Source: CAKZML01 sp963823435
GTDB taxonomy: Bacteria > Pseudomonadota > Gammaproteobacteria > Steroidobacterales > BM003
Assembly: GCA_963823435.1 (NCBI GenBank)
Contig: CAWGLN010000002.1
Span: 62,001 to 126,000, forward strand
Reading direction: 5' to 3'
Length of the DNA: 64,000 nucleotides
Shown: positions 1 to 8,483 of the stretch, in pieces
How positions within the stretch are numbered: position 1 is the stretch's first letter
How the letters are laid out: every line of letters starts with the position of its first letter
The notes under the pieces: generated by a model
Told to the model about the DNA's origin: nothing
What the model saw: only the letters and a program-made list of their open reading frames with translations
Database searches by the model: none
Made by a program: the position numbers and the translations under genes

Positions 1-2
1 TA

Positions 3-293
3 CAAAGCGCTGCCGCCTGGTTTCAGGCTGGCGAAGCGGTACTGGTTGATGTACGTGAAACCGAAGAAAACCGGCGCATGAGAATTCCCGGCGCCCTGCT
101 GTTACCCCTTTCCGTGTTTAACCCCTCGCAGATTCCCCCTCTTGAAGGCAAGAAACTCCTTATACATTGCGCATCGGGCGGGCGCTCCCGGGACGCGGTC
201 ATGCGTTGCCGCCTGGAAGGTATCGATGCAATCAACGTCGTAGGTGGTATCTTTTCCTGGCAGCAGGCCGGCCTGCCGGTCGAGTCGGGTTAA
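3..293 (+). CDS. Rhodanese-like domain protein (5' truncated)
   Basis: The reading frame is open from base 3, so the N-terminus lies outside the window. The visible 96 residues hold the rhodanese C-terminal half: a VDVRE strand segment, then the active-site loop HCASGGRS with the catalytic Cys, and a final GGIFSWQQAGLP segment typical of single-domain rhodaneses. Such proteins carry sulfur as a cysteine persulfide (known of the family). No signal peptide can be assessed. The gene ends nearly 500 bp before the cytochrome operon and probably has no link with it. The function beyond sulfur-transferase-like is not known. Confidence 0.85.
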   Translation, partial: QSAAAWFQAGEAVLVDVRETEENRRMRIPGALLLPLSVFNPSQIPPLEGKKLLIHCASGGRSRDAVMRCRLEGIDAINVVGGIFSWQQAGLPVESG

Positions 294-787
294 ACCCACG
301 TTGGCCTGACTTGCTCCTTCTGATACCCGTTGAGCCCGCTCCGGGCCGATCCGGAGAGTTACCGGTCACCCCGACCCCGCCTCCCGGAACCACCAGGATT
401 CGTTATGAAGCGCTTTGTCCTGTCCCGGAAGAATCCATTGACCGGCCCGGAGTCCCGCTCCCGGTCCTTGTGTTGCCGAAATGTCACACAGGCCGATTTC
501 GTATCGTCCCGGGGCACAATTTAATATGAGTCTAAGCATTATCCACAATAGACGCCCTACCCCATTACCTCAGAATTGCGCTAAGGTAAGTGATGTGAGA
601 AAACCACGCTCTGGACCGGGAATACAAAAAGGATTTATAAGGCCTTCCCGCTTGACCTTGGTGCGTTCAATTGAAGTGTGTTCAGCAGGCATGCTTGTGG
701 GCTACTAAGGAAATCGAGTACAGGGCTGGTTACGCAAAAGACCATAGATTTCAATAGCCTTCGGGCGGAAGGGCAGGAGTTCACAAT
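294..787. other. Intergenic region upstream of the mtrC-like gene, no gene recognised
   Basis: 494 bp. Short frames on both strands have arginine/proline-rich composition typical of shadows, and none matches a family I know. It should hold the promoter of the cytochrome operon. A clear ribosome binding site (AGGAG at about 775-779) precedes the ATG at 788. I could not pick a -35/-10 pair or an FNR-type site with confidence. Confidence 0.5.
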
Positions 788-3012
788 ATGTCTCGCTTTA
801 GCACACTTAGCAGAATATCTGCACAATGGGCGGCAATTGGTATCACCGGGCTGATGCTTGGTCTTTCCGGTTGCGGCAGTGATGGCAGTGATGGCGCGAC
901 GGGGCCCGCTGGCGCTCCTGGCCCGGTAGGTCCTCCTGGCCCGCCGGCAGCAACATCATCGATTACAGCAGATCCAAGCGCGGTTGCGGCCCTGGTGGCC
1001 CAGGGTGACCGTCTGGTTGCCGAAATCACCACACGCCACCATCGCGAGTCCGCCGGTGGTGACCTTTACCCTCGCGACTGCTGACGGGAAGCCTATCGTC
1101 GGTTTCACCGCCGGCAATACCCGCTATGCCCTTGCCAAGCTGCTGCCTGTTTCGGGTAATGAGTTTGGTGGCTGGCAAAGCTACATCAACAGGTTCGAGA
1201 CCAGCGATGGCACCGATCCTGATGCGTTGCCCCAGGCCCTGCAGGCGACTACCGAGGCCGGCAATGCCGCCCGCTTCGTAGACAATGGTAACGGTTCCTA
1301 CACTTATACCTTCGCCCTGGATCCGGCCAATGTAACGACGCCGGTTGCTGTTGCCTACGAACCCAACCTGACCCATCGCATTGCGATCCAGTTTGGCGGC
1401 ATTGATAACAGCATCATGCCGTTCAACCCGTCAATCGACTTCGTACCCAGCGGCGGCGCCGGAACCGGCAGTCGCTCGATTGTGGCGATTGAGACTTGCA
1501 ACGGTTGTCATGGCGCCCTCGGACTGCACGGCGGTGGTCGCAACAACATCACCTACTGCGATACCTGCCACAATGACTTTAGCCGCGATGCCGATACCGG
1601 TGCGCTGGTAGACATGGCTCACATGATTCACGCTATCCATGCGGCCGACTTCCGCGCGGACCAGGGAGATTTCCCCTACCAGGTGGTTGGGTTCGGTGAA
1701 ACCATGCATGACTATGCAGAAGTGACGTATCCGAACGACATCACCGATTGCGCCAGCTGCCATACAGCCTCGGGACCACGACACCCGATGGTGACATGTG
1801 GATGACCAACATCTCCGCGGAAGCCTGTGGCGGTTGCCATGTCGGCATGCTGGTGACGGATGCACCTGATCCCGTGACCGGTCTGTCGACCTATGGCGCG
1901 AGTCACACGCTCTCGGACAACACCACCTTTGTCGCACGCAACGACAACTGCATCACCTGCCACTTCGTGGGTAGCGGCGCCCCGATGCCGGGACCCGCCC
2001 ATGCCGCCATCCCTGGCAGCAACAAGCTTCGCCAGGAACTGGGAGCGAACTACGAGGCCGAGATCATTGGCGCTGACTTTGCTGTGTCACCACCGACGGT
2101 GGACGTGAAGGTTACCAACCTCACCACCGGCGCTGACGACCTGTTCGCCGATGCCGAGTACACCAGCGGCCGCATGATTGTCTACCTGGGTTGGAGCACC
2201 GCTGACCTGTACAACGGTGACGAGGATGGCAACGTGAGCTTCCCGGGTACGACCTCGCGCCAGGGTTACTCCTTCCAGCTGACGCTAAGTTCGCTGGCCG
2301 CTGCCCCTCCGGCCCAGAATGCCGACGGCAGCTTCACCATTCCGCTGGTAGATCTGCCCGCTGCGGTTAGTGGCGATCCCATGATCTCCTTCGACGCCCG
2401 CATGATTGTTGGAGGCGAGCGCGCCTATGCCAAGTCGGCTGTCTTCTTCCCCGGTGCAGCCCGTGTGCTTGCGGTCGACGAAGCCAAGTGCAACGTCTGC
2501 CATGGAACAATCAACAACCATGGTGGCCGTGGCAACGACAATGTACTGGTGTGCCTGAACTGCCATACCAGCGAGTTGTCGGAGGCACCGATTCGGTGAG
2601 CTCTGGCAGTGGCGGTGCACAAGCTGCATAACGCCGACCCGAACTACCTGGGTGGCGACGGTGGCCGGGATTACCTTCCCCGGTGATGTTGGCACAGTGC
2701 GAGATCTGCCACGTCGCGGGTCGGTACTACGGCCCCCGTGCAACAGCGCGTGCAGTCACCACGGTTGAAGGCGACAACACGATCTGGTCAGACGACCTGG
2801 CCACCTCGCCCACAGCCGCCATCTGCACCAACTGCCACATGGAGCAGGCTGCCTTGAATCACATGGTCTCCAACGGTGCATGGTTTGATGCGGTGAAGAG
2901 CACCTTCACGGTATCCGGCGCGCTGCCCGGTATCCCGAACTTTGGTCAGGAATCCTGCTCGGTTTGCCACGCTGCCGGTAGAATAGCGGATACCGCCGAG
3001 ATGCACCGGTAA
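788..3012 (+). CDS. OmcA/MtrC-family decahaem c-type cytochrome, outer-membrane lipoprotein (frameshifted)
   Basis: A surface decahaem cytochrome, the likely outer end of an extracellular electron conduit. The N-terminus has a hydrophobic segment ending in the lipobox LSGC, then a collagen-like Gly-X-Y run (GATGPAGAPGPVGPPGPP), both usual in this family. Ten CxxCH motifs are visible across the frames: CNGCH, CDTCH, CASCH, CGGCH, CITCH, CNVCH, CLNCH, CEICH, CTNCH and CSVCH. The coding signal moves through at least four frame changes (near 1040, 1770, 2600 and 2650-2690). Haem spacing and family features continue through each break, so sequence error is more likely than a pseudogene. It is first in the MtrC-MtrA-MtrB order. 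The ATG at 788 has AGGAG eight bases upstream. Ten haems match the usual number for MtrC/OmcA. Confidence 0.88.
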
Positions 3013-3050
3013 GTGAAAAGAATGTCTCTGAGTTCACTTCAGAGAGTTAA

Positions 3051-3088
3051 CAAGGCGCCTGGGGACAGCCCAGGCGCCTTGTGATTTT
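3051..3088 (+). terminator. Perfect 13-bp hairpin with T-rich tail between mtrC-like and mtrA-like genes
   Basis: CAAGGCGCCTGGG (3051-3063) is exactly repeated as its complement at 3069-3081 around a 5-nt loop, followed by TGATTTT. It looks like a Rho-independent terminator or attenuator, placed inside what would otherwise be an operon. It could lower mtrAB expression relative to mtrC, stabilise the mtrC message, or mean that mtrA has its own promoter in 3089-3170. Confidence 0.7.
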
Positions 3089-3170
3089 CAAACTGCCGCT
3101 ACGGATGCTAATCCAGGATCGTGCATGAAATACGCCCTGTATCGAGTCGCACTCCGTCACGAGAAGTACT

Positions 3171-4136
3171 ATGCAAATCTACCAAAAGCTCAATTTGCGC
3201 CAGCTAAAACCGGTGTTGCAGGCCTTGGCCCTGCTGGTCCTTATGCCCTTGTCTTTCGGCGTCAGCGCCAAGGACGTGGAGGCTGACCAGAACACCTTCA
3301 GCCGCAAGGGCGCCGACCAGTGTGTGATGTGCCATACCGACGACCACATCATGACGGTACTGAAGACACCCCATGGCAACACCACTGATAGCCGGACTCC
3401 GTTTGCCGAGGGGCAGGCTCAATGTGAGGCTTGCCACGGACCAGGCGGAAAACACACCGGCCGGGTAAAGCGCGGTGAAGAACGTCCGCCGATGATCAAA
3501 TTCGGCTCGAAAAAGCCCACGCCGGTACCTGAGCAAAATGCCATGTGCCTGGCTTGTCACCAGGGCCACCTGGGACCAAATTGGCAGGCCAGCCCGCATA
3601 ACAGCCAGGATATCGCCTGTGCCGATTGTCACCAGTTGCATGTGAACAGGGATCCGATGACGGTGCGGGAAGAGCAGCCAGAACGCTGTTATGCCTGCCA
3701 CAGCGCCCAGCGTGCGGCCAGCTTCAAACCCTCCTCGCATCCTTTACGGTTCGGAGCAATGAGCTGCAGCCAATGCCATAACCCGCATGGGTCGGTGGCG
3801 GACAATTTGTTGGTGAAAGAGAACACCAATCAACTGTGCTATGGCTGTCACGCGGAAAAGCGCGGTCCATTCCTGTGGGAGCACGCCCCGGTTGCTGAAG
3901 ACTGCACCAGCTGTCATGAACCCCATGGTTCGGTACATACCGCCATGCTGAAGAAGCGTCCGCCGCAATTGTGCCAGCAGTGCCACTCCCAGGCTGGACA
4001 CCCAAGCTCGGCATTTACTCAAGCAGGTGTCTCCCAGGGGACAACCTCCTCCATGGTGCTGGCCGGCAGTTGCATGAACTGTCATACCGAGGTCCACGGG
4101 TCTAACCACCCCTCGGGCCAAGCCTTGATGCGTTGA
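3171..4136 (+). CDS. mtrA: MtrA/DmsE-family periplasmic decahaem c-type cytochrome
   Basis: 321 aa with an N-terminal signal peptide (hydrophobic stretch about residues 14-32, ending SVSAKD). Ten CxxCH sites: CVMCH, CEACH, CLACH, CADCH, CYACH, CSQCH, CYGCH, CTSCH, CQQCH and CMNCH. Length and haem count match MtrA of metal-reducing bacteria and DmsE/PioA relatives, where the protein sits inside the MtrB barrel and wires periplasm to surface. It is intact in one frame, unlike the gene upstream. It ends 10 bp before the barrel gene, so the two are almost surely co-transcribed. The family call is firm. Direction of electron flow (metal reduction versus Fe(II) or cathode oxidation) cannot be read from sequence. 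Confidence 0.93.
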   Translation: MQIYQKLNLRQLKPVLQALALLVLMPLSFGVSAKDVEADQNTFSRKGADQCVMCHTDDHIMTVLKTPHGNTTDSRTPFAEGQAQCEACHGPGGKHTGRVKRGEERPPMIKFGSKKPTPVPEQNAMCLACHQGHLGPNWQASPHNSQDIACADCHQLHVNRDPMTVREEQPERCYACHSAQRAASFKPSSHPLRFGAMSCSQCHNPHGSVADNLLVKENTNQLCYGCHAEKRGPFLWEHAPVAEDCTSCHEPHGSVHTAMLKKRPPQLCQQCHSQAGHPSSAFTQAGVSQGTTSSMVLAGSCMNCHTEVHGSNHPSGQALMR

Positions 4137-4146
4137 GGTCAAGAAC

Positions 4147-6264
4147 ATGAATACCACGACGAGAATTGTGAGTCCGTTGGCCCTGGCGATTGCCCTGGTC
4201 CTTGCCGGCAGCGACGCCCAGGCGGCGCAACTGGATACCAGCACCTGGAAGTGCGCCAAGTGTGAATTCCCACAGGGGGCTGAGGGAACTGTGGAGCTGG
4301 GTGGATACAGCGTATCGGATACCTCGGCACGATTTGGCGACTACACCGGTCTGGATGAGGAAGGCGGCTACGGATTGGTCAATGCCCTGATGAAATGGTG
4401 GGGCAAGGACGGTATGTGGTTCACCCTGGACGGACAAGATCTTGCGCTGGACTCCTCTTCCCTGAGGATAGCTGGTGGATTACAGGGACTGTTTAGCGTG
4501 GATGTCTATTTTCAAAACATCCCCCGGCGTTTTTACGATGATACCTTCAGCCCCCTGGCAGAGACCGAAGCCAGTGTCCTGGGCCTGCCTGACGGTTTTG
4601 TGCGTGGCCCGGACACCGGATCCATGTCAAACCTGAATGCCAACCTGGCGCCGGTGCAGCTTGGCTATGACCGTGAGAACCAGGGTCTGGAATTCAATTT
4701 GACGCCTTCCCGGTATTGGTCCGTGGACGCAGATTTTCGGCAGGAGACCCGTGAGGGTAATCGTCTCAACCGGGGCAATTTCCTGACCTTTAGCACCGAG
4801 TTTGCTCAGCCAATGTCTTACACCTCGGAAGAATACGTGGCCGGTGTCAGCTACGCCCGCGGCAAGTGGTTCCTGCGTGGCGAATACTATGGGTCGACCT
4901 TTGATTCGGGCTACGCGGGTATCACCTGGGACAATCCCTACTCCGGGCCCGGCTCGGAAACCGGTCAAAAGGCGCTCGCACCGGACAACAGTTACAACCA
5001 GGCCAGCCTGACTGCCAGTTATCAGTTTGATGCCTGGCAAACATTAGTGAGCACCCGGGTGTCGGCCGGCAGTATGGAACAATCCGCAGATTTCCTGCCC
5101 TATACGGTCAACCCCGCCCTGGTCACGGGCGCACTGCCACGGGCCAATCTGGGTGGCAAAGTGGACACCTCGAATGTCAACCTGAGGATAACGACCAACC
5201 CTCTACGTGAACTGCGTCTGACGGCTGAATACCGGATTGACGATCGGGACAACAAGACACCGGTCGAAATCTACCAGGGTGTGTCAACGGATGCCGTGCT
5301 GGCACCGGATGCAGTAAGCAATACGCCGTATTCGTTCAAACGTGAGGACATGAAACTCAAGGGTGCATACCGGATATCGGGTATTGGCTCGATCCAGGCC
5401 GGTTATGACTCCAGCAGTTACACCCGGAATTTACAGGAACGCAGCGAGACGGAAACCGACAAGCTATGGGCCACCCTGCAGTTCCGTCCCGGTTATTCCG
5501 TAGACGGGTATTTCACCGTTGCGACCGAGGAGCGTACCGGCACCGAGTACCTGGCCCTGGATAATCAGGCGCCGCAAAATCCGCTCATGCGCAAATACAA
5601 CATGGCGGATCGCGATCGGGATTCCGTGCGTCTGCAACTGGGCTTCCAGCCCACGGATATACTGCAGCTGGGATTCAGTAGCGAGTACAGCGAGGATGAA
5701 TACAGCAACTCCTTACTGGGTCTTACTGAAAGCGATTACGTCAATCTGACCCTGGATGGATCAATCGCCTTACCGGCGAACAGCAGCCTGTATCTGATGT
5801 ACAGCCACGAGAATTTCAGTTCCACCGAGGTAGGCAGTCAGGATTTCGGCCAGCCAAACTGGTCTTCCGAAGTGCAAGACGATTTCGATACGGTCGTGAT
5901 GGGTATCTCCGTCCCGGCGATCAAGGATCGCCTGGATGTGAAGCTGGATTACACGTACACGGATTCGAGCAGCAGCACCAGCATGCAGACACTGTTGGCG
6001 AGCTCAAATTATCCGGACCAAACTTCCCGCATGGATATGGTCAAGCTGTATCTGGATTTCAAGTACAACGACCGGTTTAGCCTGCGTGGTGGTTACTGGT
6101 ACGAGAAGTATGATTCAGCGGACTGGAGTCTGGAAAGCGTTTATCCCGACACCATATACAATCTGCTGAGCATGGGGGCGCAACCCCAGACCTATGACCA
6201 GGGTGTTGTCTGGATTTCGTTCCAGTACGCCTTTGGGAAAATCGCGTCGAGCGAAGAAGAGTAA
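4147..6264 (+). CDS. mtrB: MtrB/PioB-family outer-membrane beta-barrel protein
   Basis: 705 aa with a signal peptide ending at DAQAAQ (about residue 27). The mature N-terminus carries a CAKC motif (CxxC), a hallmark of MtrB proteins. The rest is a long alternation of short amphipathic beta strands rich in Tyr/Trp/Asp/Ser, and it finishes in a strand with aromatic residues (VVWISFQYAFGK), as expected for a large outer-membrane porin. MtrB houses MtrA and holds the surface cytochrome (known of the family). It starts 10 bp after mtrA and is followed by a strong terminator. The full frame is intact and the length is in the usual 650-720 range. Confidence 0.92.
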   Translation: MNTTTRIVSPLALAIALVLAGSDAQAAQLDTSTWKCAKCEFPQGAEGTVELGGYSVSDTSARFGDYTGLDEEGGYGLVNALMKWWGKDGMWFTLDGQDLALDSSSLRIAGGLQGLFSVDVYFQNIPRRFYDDTFSPLAETEASVLGLPDGFVRGPDTGSMSNLNANLAPVQLGYDRENQGLEFNLTPSRYWSVDADFRQETREGNRLNRGNFLTFSTEFAQPMSYTSEEYVAGVSYARGKWFLRGEYYGSTFDSGYAGITWDNPYSGPGSETGQKALAPDNSYNQASLTASYQFDAWQTLVSTRVSAGSMEQSADFLPYTVNPALVTGALPRANLGGKVDTSNVNLRITTNPLRELRLTAEYRIDDRDNKTPVEIYQGVSTDAVLAPDAVSNTPYSFKREDMKLKGAYRISGIGSIQAGYDSSSYTRNLQERSETETDKLWATLQFRPGYSVDGYFTVATEERTGTEYLALDNQAPQNPLMRKYNMADRDRDSVRLQLGFQPTDILQLGFSSEYSEDEYSNSLLGLTESDYVNLTLDGSIALPANSSLYLMYSHENFSSTEVGSQDFGQPNWSSEVQDDFDTVVMGISVPAIKDRLDVKLDYTYTDSSSSTSMQTLLASSNYPDQTSRMDMVKLYLDFKYNDRFSLRGGYWYEKYDSADWSLESVYPDTIYNLLSMGAQPQTYDQGVVWISFQYAFGKIASSEEE

Positions 6265-6310
6265 GCGTGTAGACTCATGGTCGTGGAATAATCGCGACCT
6301 CCTTCTCCAG

Positions 6311-6345
6311 GGCTGCCTGTGTACACATCACGGGCAGCCTTTTTT
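6311..6345 (+). terminator. Rho-independent terminator of the mtr-type operon
   Basis: Stem GGCTGCCTGTG (6311-6321) pairs with CACGGGCAGCC (6329-6339) with one G-U pair, a 7-nt loop, and a run of six T. It lies 47 bp after the mtrB stop and separates the operon from the convergent ATP synthase operon. Confidence 0.88.
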
Positions 6346-6476
6346 GTGGCTCGCGATTTTTACCGGCATTCTCTCAAGAAGGCACTGGCCATGCCGATGA
6401 GCATGGCCAAAAGACTGACCGTTGCGGCAACCGCGAATTCCTCGACTAAGGCCCTGATGCCAGGGCTGGTCGATAA

Positions 6477-7102
6477 TTAATTGGTTCTATAGCCCTTTGT
6501 TTTTCTTTTGGCATTCCTGACGCTGAAGTTTTCCTCCTGCTCTATCTCCTCGAGCTTTTCCTCGATATTCCTGAGGCTCTTTTTCATCTGCGGCATGATT
6601 AATTGATCCAGGGCCCTGGCCCGCCGTTCGCTACGCAGGTACTCCTCTTTCAGACGCAACAGGTTGGCCGAGGTCAAGGATTGCTCAAATTGCAGCTTCA
6701 GACAGTGCAGATAATGCAGTCGGCAGGCATGCACCTCGGGACTGTTCATCCAGGTTTCCGGTGTTGCGGGCTCTTCTTCCTGTTGAAATTCGGCACCCAG
6801 CAAGGTCAGGCCAAGAAATCCGCTGCTGTTTACTTGTGGCTGCAAGCCTGAAATATCCCAGGGCGGGTAAGCCTCGAGATTATCCAGACCGTGCCTGGCA
6901 ACCGCGGCATCAAAGGCGGCAGTCGCCAGTTTTTCGGTCTCGGTGAGTTCCTCCAGGGTTTGTTCGAATACGCCCAGTTGACGCAGTATCTCGTGGGCCA
7001 GCAGCATGCTTTTCTCGTCCAGAAAGCGATACCCTCCGCCAGTCTTTCCAATTCGGCCTGGATTTCAAGGAAGGTGCTGCGGGTCGGGGTTAACTCAGTC
7101 AT
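6477..7102 (-). CDS. V/A-type ATP synthase subunit D (frameshifted)
   Basis: Central rotor stalk subunit of a V/A-type ATP synthase. It begins MTELTPTRSTFLEIQ, the usual N-terminus (T-x-T-R-x-x-LxxL), at ATG 7102, overlapping the subunit B stop by 8 bp. After about 30 residues the frame shifts near 7010, and the family sequence resumes at LDEKSMLLAHEIL and runs to the stop. The body is long alpha-helical coiled coil with a basic tail (NAKRKTKGYRTN), as known for D. A single-base error explains the shift. It is the last gene of the operon. Confidence 0.87.
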
Positions 7103-8483
7103 CCTCGCTCTTCCCAAGGTATTGCTGGATCTGCCTGGTAGACAGACGGGTTAGCTCTGAGTGTGGCAGACACGCGAGGATCTGCCAGCCAAGTTCCATA
7201 CTCTGCTCCAGAGTACGGCCTTCGGACTGATTGACCAGGTCAGTTTCAAAGGTCTCGGCAAAGGCAAGGTAGGCCTTGTCCCGTGAACTCAGGCCCTCCT
7301 CGCCCATGACACTTTCCAGGACCCTCACCCGTATGGCCCGTGCATAGCTTGCGAACAACTGGTTGGCGAGACCCGGGTGATCCGCGTGGGTAAACCCGCT
7401 GCCGATGCCCGCATCCATCAGGCGCGACAGGCTTGGAAGTACTTGCACAGGAGGGTAAATGCCACGTCGGTCCAGATCCCGACCCAGGACAATCTGGCCC
7501 TCGGTAATGTACCCGGTCAGGTCCGGAATCGGATGACCGATGTCGTCACCCGGCATGCTCAGTATGGGGATCTGGGTGATCGTGCCTTGCCGGTTGCTCA
7601 CGCAGCCGGCCCGCTCAAACAGGCCGGCCAGGTCCGAGTACATATAGCCGGGATAACCTTTCCTGCCGGGTATTTCCCCATGGCTGGCGGACACCTCTCG
7701 CAGGGCCTCGCAATAATTCGTCATATCGGTCATGACCACCAGGACATGCTGGTTCTGTTCGAAGGCCAGGTATTCGGCTGCGGTCAGGGCGAATCGCGGT
7801 GTCAGCAGGCGTTGTGCGCTGGGTTCATCCGCACGGTTGAGGAACATGACGGTATGTTCCAGGGCGCCGCTATCGGCCATGGCTTGCCGAAATGCTTCGG
7901 CCGAGTCGTGAGAGACCCCGATACCCACAAAGACCACACAGAAATCGCCACGTACGCCTTCCCTCAAGCGAGCGCGTTGGGCGATCTCGGTGGCCAACCG
8001 GTCATGCGGCAAACCACCACCGGAGAATATCGGCAGTTTTTGTCCGCGCACCAGGCTGTTGAGCAGGTCGATAGAGGTAATGCTGGTTTCAATGAAATCC
8101 CTGGGTAGGGCGCGTGCGACCGGATTCAGCGCGCGACCGTCTACCGGCCGATGTTGCTCGGCAACGATACTTGGCCCACCGTCCAGGGGCCGACCCACGC
8201 TGTCAAATATCCGCCCCATCAACCCGGGACCCACCGGCATGCGCAGGGGCGCATCGTGTAATCGCACCACGGTTCCCGCCAGACCCAGGCCGCTGGTGGA
8301 GGCCAGCACTTCCACCACGATAATGTGCTCATCCAACGCCGCTACCCGCCCAATGCGGGTCTTGCCGTCTGGCGAGATCACTTCCACTGCGTGATTGAGG
8401 CCAACGCTGACCGTGCGTTCCAGGAACAGCAGCGGCCCTTCGATGCGGCGGGCACATTTTTCCAGCAACAGATCAGCTTTCAT
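7095..8483 (-). CDS. V/A-type ATP synthase subunit B
   Basis: 462 aa, the usual length. It is the non-catalytic regulatory subunit of the V1/A1 head. It has the nucleotide-binding-like core but lacks a true Walker A; in its place is FSGGGLPHDRLA, as known for B subunits. Other typical stretches are VFVGIGVSHDSAEAF and MTDMTNYCEALREVS (GVxxDxA and TDMTNYxEALRE). It overlaps the A gene by 11 bp and the D gene by 8 bp, suggesting translational coupling. Confidence 0.95.
   Translation of the reverse strand: MKADLLLEKCARRIEGPLLFLERTVSVGLNHAVEVISPDGKTRIGRVAALDEHIIVVEVLASTSGLGLAGTVVRLHDAPLRMPVGPGLMGRIFDSVGRPLDGGPSIVAEQHRPVDGRALNPVARALPRDFIETSITSIDLLNSLVRGQKLPIFSGGGLPHDRLATEIAQRARLREGVRGDFCVVFVGIGVSHDSAEAFRQAMADSGALEHTVMFLNRADEPSAQRLLTPRFALTAAEYLAFEQNQHVLVVMTDMTNYCEALREVSASHGEIPGRKGYPGYMYSDLAGLFERAGCVSNRQGTITQIPILSMPGDDIGHPIPDLTGYITEGQIVLGRDLDRRGIYPPVQVLPSLSRLMDAGIGSGFTHADHPGLANQLFASYARAIRVRVLESVMGEEGLSSRDKAYLAFAETFETDLVNQSEGRTLEQSMELGWQILACLPHSELTRLSTRQIQQYLGKSEDD

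Noticed and set aside
167..529. 120-aa plus-strand frame after the rhodanese gene
   Set aside because: Pro/Arg-rich composition and overlap with the rhodanese gene. A shadow frame.
654..672. TTGACC…TTCAA as an FNR/CRP-type site upstream of the mtrC-like gene
   Set aside because: The half-site spacing is too long for the FNR consensus (TTGAT-N4-ATCAA), and the halves are weak.
6451..6466. GCCCTG…CAGGGC hairpin as terminator of the ATP synthase operon
   Set aside because: The stem is short and no U-tract follows on the minus strand.
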